NCBI GenBank assembly: GCA_021845665.1
Contig: JAJZVO010000001.1
Coordinates: 89,392 to 153,391 of the forward strand
Length of the DNA: 64,000 nt
Direction: 5' to 3'
From: Bacteroidota bacterium
GTDB lineage: Bacteria > Bacteroidota > Ignavibacteria > Kryptoniales > JAKASW01
The notes beneath the pieces were generated by a model. That model ran no database searches, had not been told where the DNA came from, and saw only the letters and a list, made by a program, of their open reading frames with translations. Made by a program: the position numbers and the translations under genes. Shown one piece after another: positions 62,088-64,000 of this stretch (positions are counted from its first letter, which is position 1; every line of letters begins with the position of its first letter).

Positions 62088-62952
62088 TGGCTGCCTCCCT
62101 CACGCCACCCTTGCATGAATGTCCCACCTGTTCTTCATTGAATCTGTCTAGCGATACCTTCTCAAGATCCATATACGATCGGTTTCTTGTCATCAATTCC
62201 TCGAAGTCGACCTTGTGCCCGTCGAACTCAGGCCCGTCGACACATGCGAACTTCGTCTCACCGCCTACCGAAACTCTGCACGCACCGCACATCCCTGTGC
62301 CGTCCATCATTATGGGATTGAGACTCACATAGGTTGATATTCCGAGCGGGTTCGTGAAATCGGAAACCGCCTTCATCATTATGATCGGTCCGATTGCGTA
62401 GATACCTTTCACGTCCGGATTTTTCTTCAAGTAACTGCCGAGCGCATTCGTGACAAGACCTTTCGTTCCGTAAGATCCATCGTCCGTCGTAATGAAGAAT
62501 TCATCGGAAATGCTTCGAAGCTCCTTCTCGAGAATGATAAGCTCTTTCGTCCTTGCGCCCACGATCGTGATCAGTTTGTTGCCCGCACTCTTCAGGGCAG
62601 CTGCGATCGGAAATACTTCGGCCGTACCGACCCCGCCCCCGATGCAGACGACCGTTCCGAAGTTGTGAATCGGGGTTGGGTTACCGAGGGGTCCGGCAAC
62701 ATCGAGAAGGGAATCACCGGCGTTCTGCAAGCTTAGAAGTTTCGTGGTCTTCCCGATCGTCTGGGCAATAACGGTTATGGTACCCGCCTGAGCGTCCGAG
62801 TCGCAGATCGTCAGCGGTATTCTTTCACCGTGATCGTTGACCCGGATAATTACAAAGTTGCCCGCCTTATGTTTCCTGGCAACATACGGCGCATGAACGA
62901 CGAACTTCGTGACAGATTGAGCAAGGATTTCCTTGCTTAGGATCTCGAACAT
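62080..62952 (-). CDS. nfnA: NfnA-like FAD/NAD-binding subunit with [2Fe-2S] site
   Basis: 290 residues, related to PyrK-type dihydroorotate dehydrogenase electron-transfer subunits. FAD domain (FVVHAPYVARKHKAGNFVII), NAD domain (VVCIGGGVGTAEVFPIAAAL), and C-terminal [2Fe-2S] segment GTGMCGACRVSVGG with FACVDGPEFDGHKVDFE. With NfnB it exchanges electrons among NADH, reduced ferredoxin and NADPH. AAGGA eight bases before the ATG. A ferredoxin gene starts this operon 15 bp upstream. Confidence 0.93.
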   Translation of the reverse strand: MFEILSKEILAQSVTKFVVHAPYVARKHKAGNFVIIRVNDHGERIPLTICDSDAQAGTITVIAQTIGKTTKLLSLQNAGDSLLDVAGPLGNPTPIHNFGTVVCIGGGVGTAEVFPIAAALKSAGNKLITIVGARTKELIILEKELRSISDEFFITTDDGSYGTKGLVTNALGSYLKKNPDVKGIYAIGPIIMMKAVSDFTNPLGISTYVSLNPIMMDGTGMCGACRVSVGGETKFACVDGPEFDGHKVDFEELMTRNRSYMDLEKVSLDRFNEEQVGHSCKGGVREAANA

Positions 62953-62967
62953 GAAATGGTCCTTTCA

Positions 62968-63204
62968 TCAGCTTGTTTTGACAGTCTCACGGATCGCGTC
63001 GACCGTACAGACAGCGGCTGCGTCTCTGAGCATCAGCACTTCAAACTCGCTTGAAGGTTGTCGGGTGAGGTAGTAAAGGTAGGCATAATCCACACAGTCA
63101 AAAAAATCCGGAGCGATGTTCTTGCATAGCCCGCATCCGTTGCATTCTTCGGTGATATAGAATTCGACGGACACCTCTTCGTTCGGCATCGTAGTTTTCG
63201 GCAT
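62968..63204 (-). CDS. Single-cluster [4Fe-4S] ferredoxin
   Basis: 78 residues with CNGCGLCKNIAPDFF and a distal Cys in AVCTVDAIRE, the pattern of a one-cluster ferredoxin. The ATG at 63204 was chosen because AAGGAGG lies nine bases ahead; the frame extends 12 codons upstream. Cotranscribed with nfnA and nfnB, it may be their electron carrier, which is not usual in described Nfn operons. Confidence 0.88.
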   Translation of the reverse strand: MPKTTMPNEEVSVEFYITEECNGCGLCKNIAPDFFDCVDYAYLYYLTRQPSSEFEVLMLRDAAAVCTVDAIRETVKTS

Positions 63205-63473
63205 GGCTTGTATCCTCCTTACGCGAGGCTTGTGATTCATTCGGCCCTGAGAATTGCCGGGAGGCTGCCCTGCCCTGGGCTTTTACAGAAGATGCATATC
63301 GGCGCCGGAGTAAGCCGACAGCATACCCTGTTCTCTGCTGCGACCGTTGCACATATAAACAATTTGCGGGGCGCTTTTGGCGGTCCCATGGAGAAAAGCG
63401 GCAATGAGCGTGCCAATGCAGGATGAGCGATAATCTTATATTCTCCGGTGTAGTTTCAATCATCCGGTCAAAT

Positions 63474-63512
63474 CTCCGCAAAATGGCGGAGGCAAGTTGC
63501 CTGTTTTTTTTT
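63474..63512 (+). terminator. Intrinsic terminator with no obvious gene upstream
   Basis: Hairpin CTCCGC-AAAATG-GCGGAG (63474-63491) overlaps AGGC-AAGTT-GCCT (63490-63502), followed by a run of nine T (63504-63512). On the plus strand 63205-63473 has no supportable gene, so this may end a small RNA. The region 63513-63848 shows nothing I can name. Confidence 0.6.
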
Positions 63513-63848
63513 GGAAAGATATCGCCCTGGGGACAGGACAGATGAAAGCCCTACATCGTGATAAGTTGGCACCAACTTACCGGGACGCGTTATGCGAGGC
63601 GTCGATTTCAATCGAGGCCACTTTTGGGAGCCTTCGTCGAACTGCGTGAAGTGTTCGAAAACGGCCAGCTGCTGCCTAACAAGCGGGTGATAGATAATTT
63701 CACGGCTTATTCTTGGCCTGTACTTCGTTTTTGGCCGGCGTTACGTCGATTCGTATTCGGAGTTTAGTCGGCTTCTTTTGCCCGGAATATGGCGGTAATT
63801 GAGTGGGATTAAACGAATCTGAAGCGAACTAGTTCCTGGATCTTTTCG

Positions 63849-63875
63849 CTGGCACTCAATGGCACTGAGTGCTTG
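63849..63875. promoter_or_regulatory. Upstream CIRCE-like HrcA operator
   Basis: CTGGCACTC-N9-GAGTGCTTG: the central GCACTC and GAGTGC halves are perfect with the exact nine-base spacer; outer bases differ from TTAGCACTC-N9-GAGTGCTAA. Confidence 0.7.
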
Positions 63876-63899
63876 ATTTTCCATTTTTCAATATATAAA

Positions 63900-63926
63900 T
63901 TAGCACTCGATCTTAAGAAGTGCTAA
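63900..63926. promoter_or_regulatory. CIRCE element (HrcA operator) of groES
   Basis: TTAGCACTC-N9-AAGTGCTAA, one mismatch to the consensus, 68 bp before the groES start. HrcA binding here would repress groESL until heat shock. Confidence 0.93.
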
Positions 63927-63993
63927 CAACTCAAGAGTCCTTTCCAGGCGAGAGCCCGGAGTGAAAAGAAAATAAAAAAGGAGGTTAGGCAAA

Positions 63994-64000
63994 ATGAAGA
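63994..64000 (+). CDS. groES: groES co-chaperonin, first codons only
   Basis: ATG-AAG-A at the window end, with a strong AAGGAGGT (63978-63985) eight bases ahead. Identity rests on the CIRCE sites and the Met-Lys start typical of GroES; dnaK-operon genes or another HrcA target are less likely alternatives. Confidence 0.65.

Noticed and set aside
63558..63767. 69-codon plus-strand frame before groES
   Set aside because: No ribosome site or homology recognised; composition is not gene-like.

Overview
The window looks like chromosome from a member of the Bacteroidota / Ignavibacteriota-Chlorobiota side of the FCB group. The evidence is a TonB-dependent receptor with a carboxypeptidase-like N-terminal domain, many 800-residue FtsX/MacB-type orphan permeases ending in ALRYE, a Bacteroidota-style Lgt, the futalosine-pathway gene mqnC, an NtrC-type regulator carrying the GAFTDA variant, and groES under HrcA/CIRCE control. 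Assignment below that level is a guess. No tRNA, rRNA, CRISPR array or autonomous insertion sequence was recognised.

Layout. 1-6.2 kb: the 3' part of a prolyl oligopeptidase, an OprB-like porin, a DsbA/FrnE oxidoreductase, a repeat-rich gap of about 1 kb, and a GH127-type glycosidase gene that has lost its catalytic middle. 6.4-35.0 kb, minus strand: one large export locus. Transcription order is a membrane fusion protein, two ABC ATPases, then nine paralogous permeases (called P1 at 29.6-32.0 kb to P9 at 7.0-9.4 kb here). P5 is interrupted by an in-frame amber codon. The spacers between permeases are themselves remarkable. They hold short-period palindromes, eleven leftover copies of the permease 3' end (LRYE-stop), two plus-strand aspartic protease genes, a HicBA toxin-antitoxin pair with a small antitoxin-like gene, and decayed copies of that cassette. 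35.1-38.3 kb: a divergent two-component system (sigma-54 activator and histidine kinase). A good -24/-12 match and an upstream palindrome in the shared intergenic region suggest that this pair switches on the export operon.

38.3-50 kb: a transglutaminase-like protein, a secreted GH20 hexosaminidase, hypC-hypA-hypB, a SpoU/TrmH RNA methyltransferase whose stop codon lies in a small MITE-like element, an exported peptidase T, and a nucleotidyltransferase-metK-ahcY operon. 50-57.5 kb, plus strand: mqnC, cystathionine beta-synthase and gamma-lyase, a TonB receptor and lgt. With metK and ahcY they make a route from methionine through SAM, SAH and homocysteine to cysteine. 57.5-63.2 kb, minus strand: a MerR regulator with a Cys-rich tail, a CoA-transferase, alanine dehydrogenase, and NfnB-NfnA-ferredoxin, a fermentation/redox-balancing group. 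The window ends with tandem CIRCE sites and the first codons of groES.

The best candidate for an undescribed system is the nine-permease array with its single adaptor, two unlike ATPases, sigma-54 control, and spacers recording repeated gain and loss of permeases and small cassettes.
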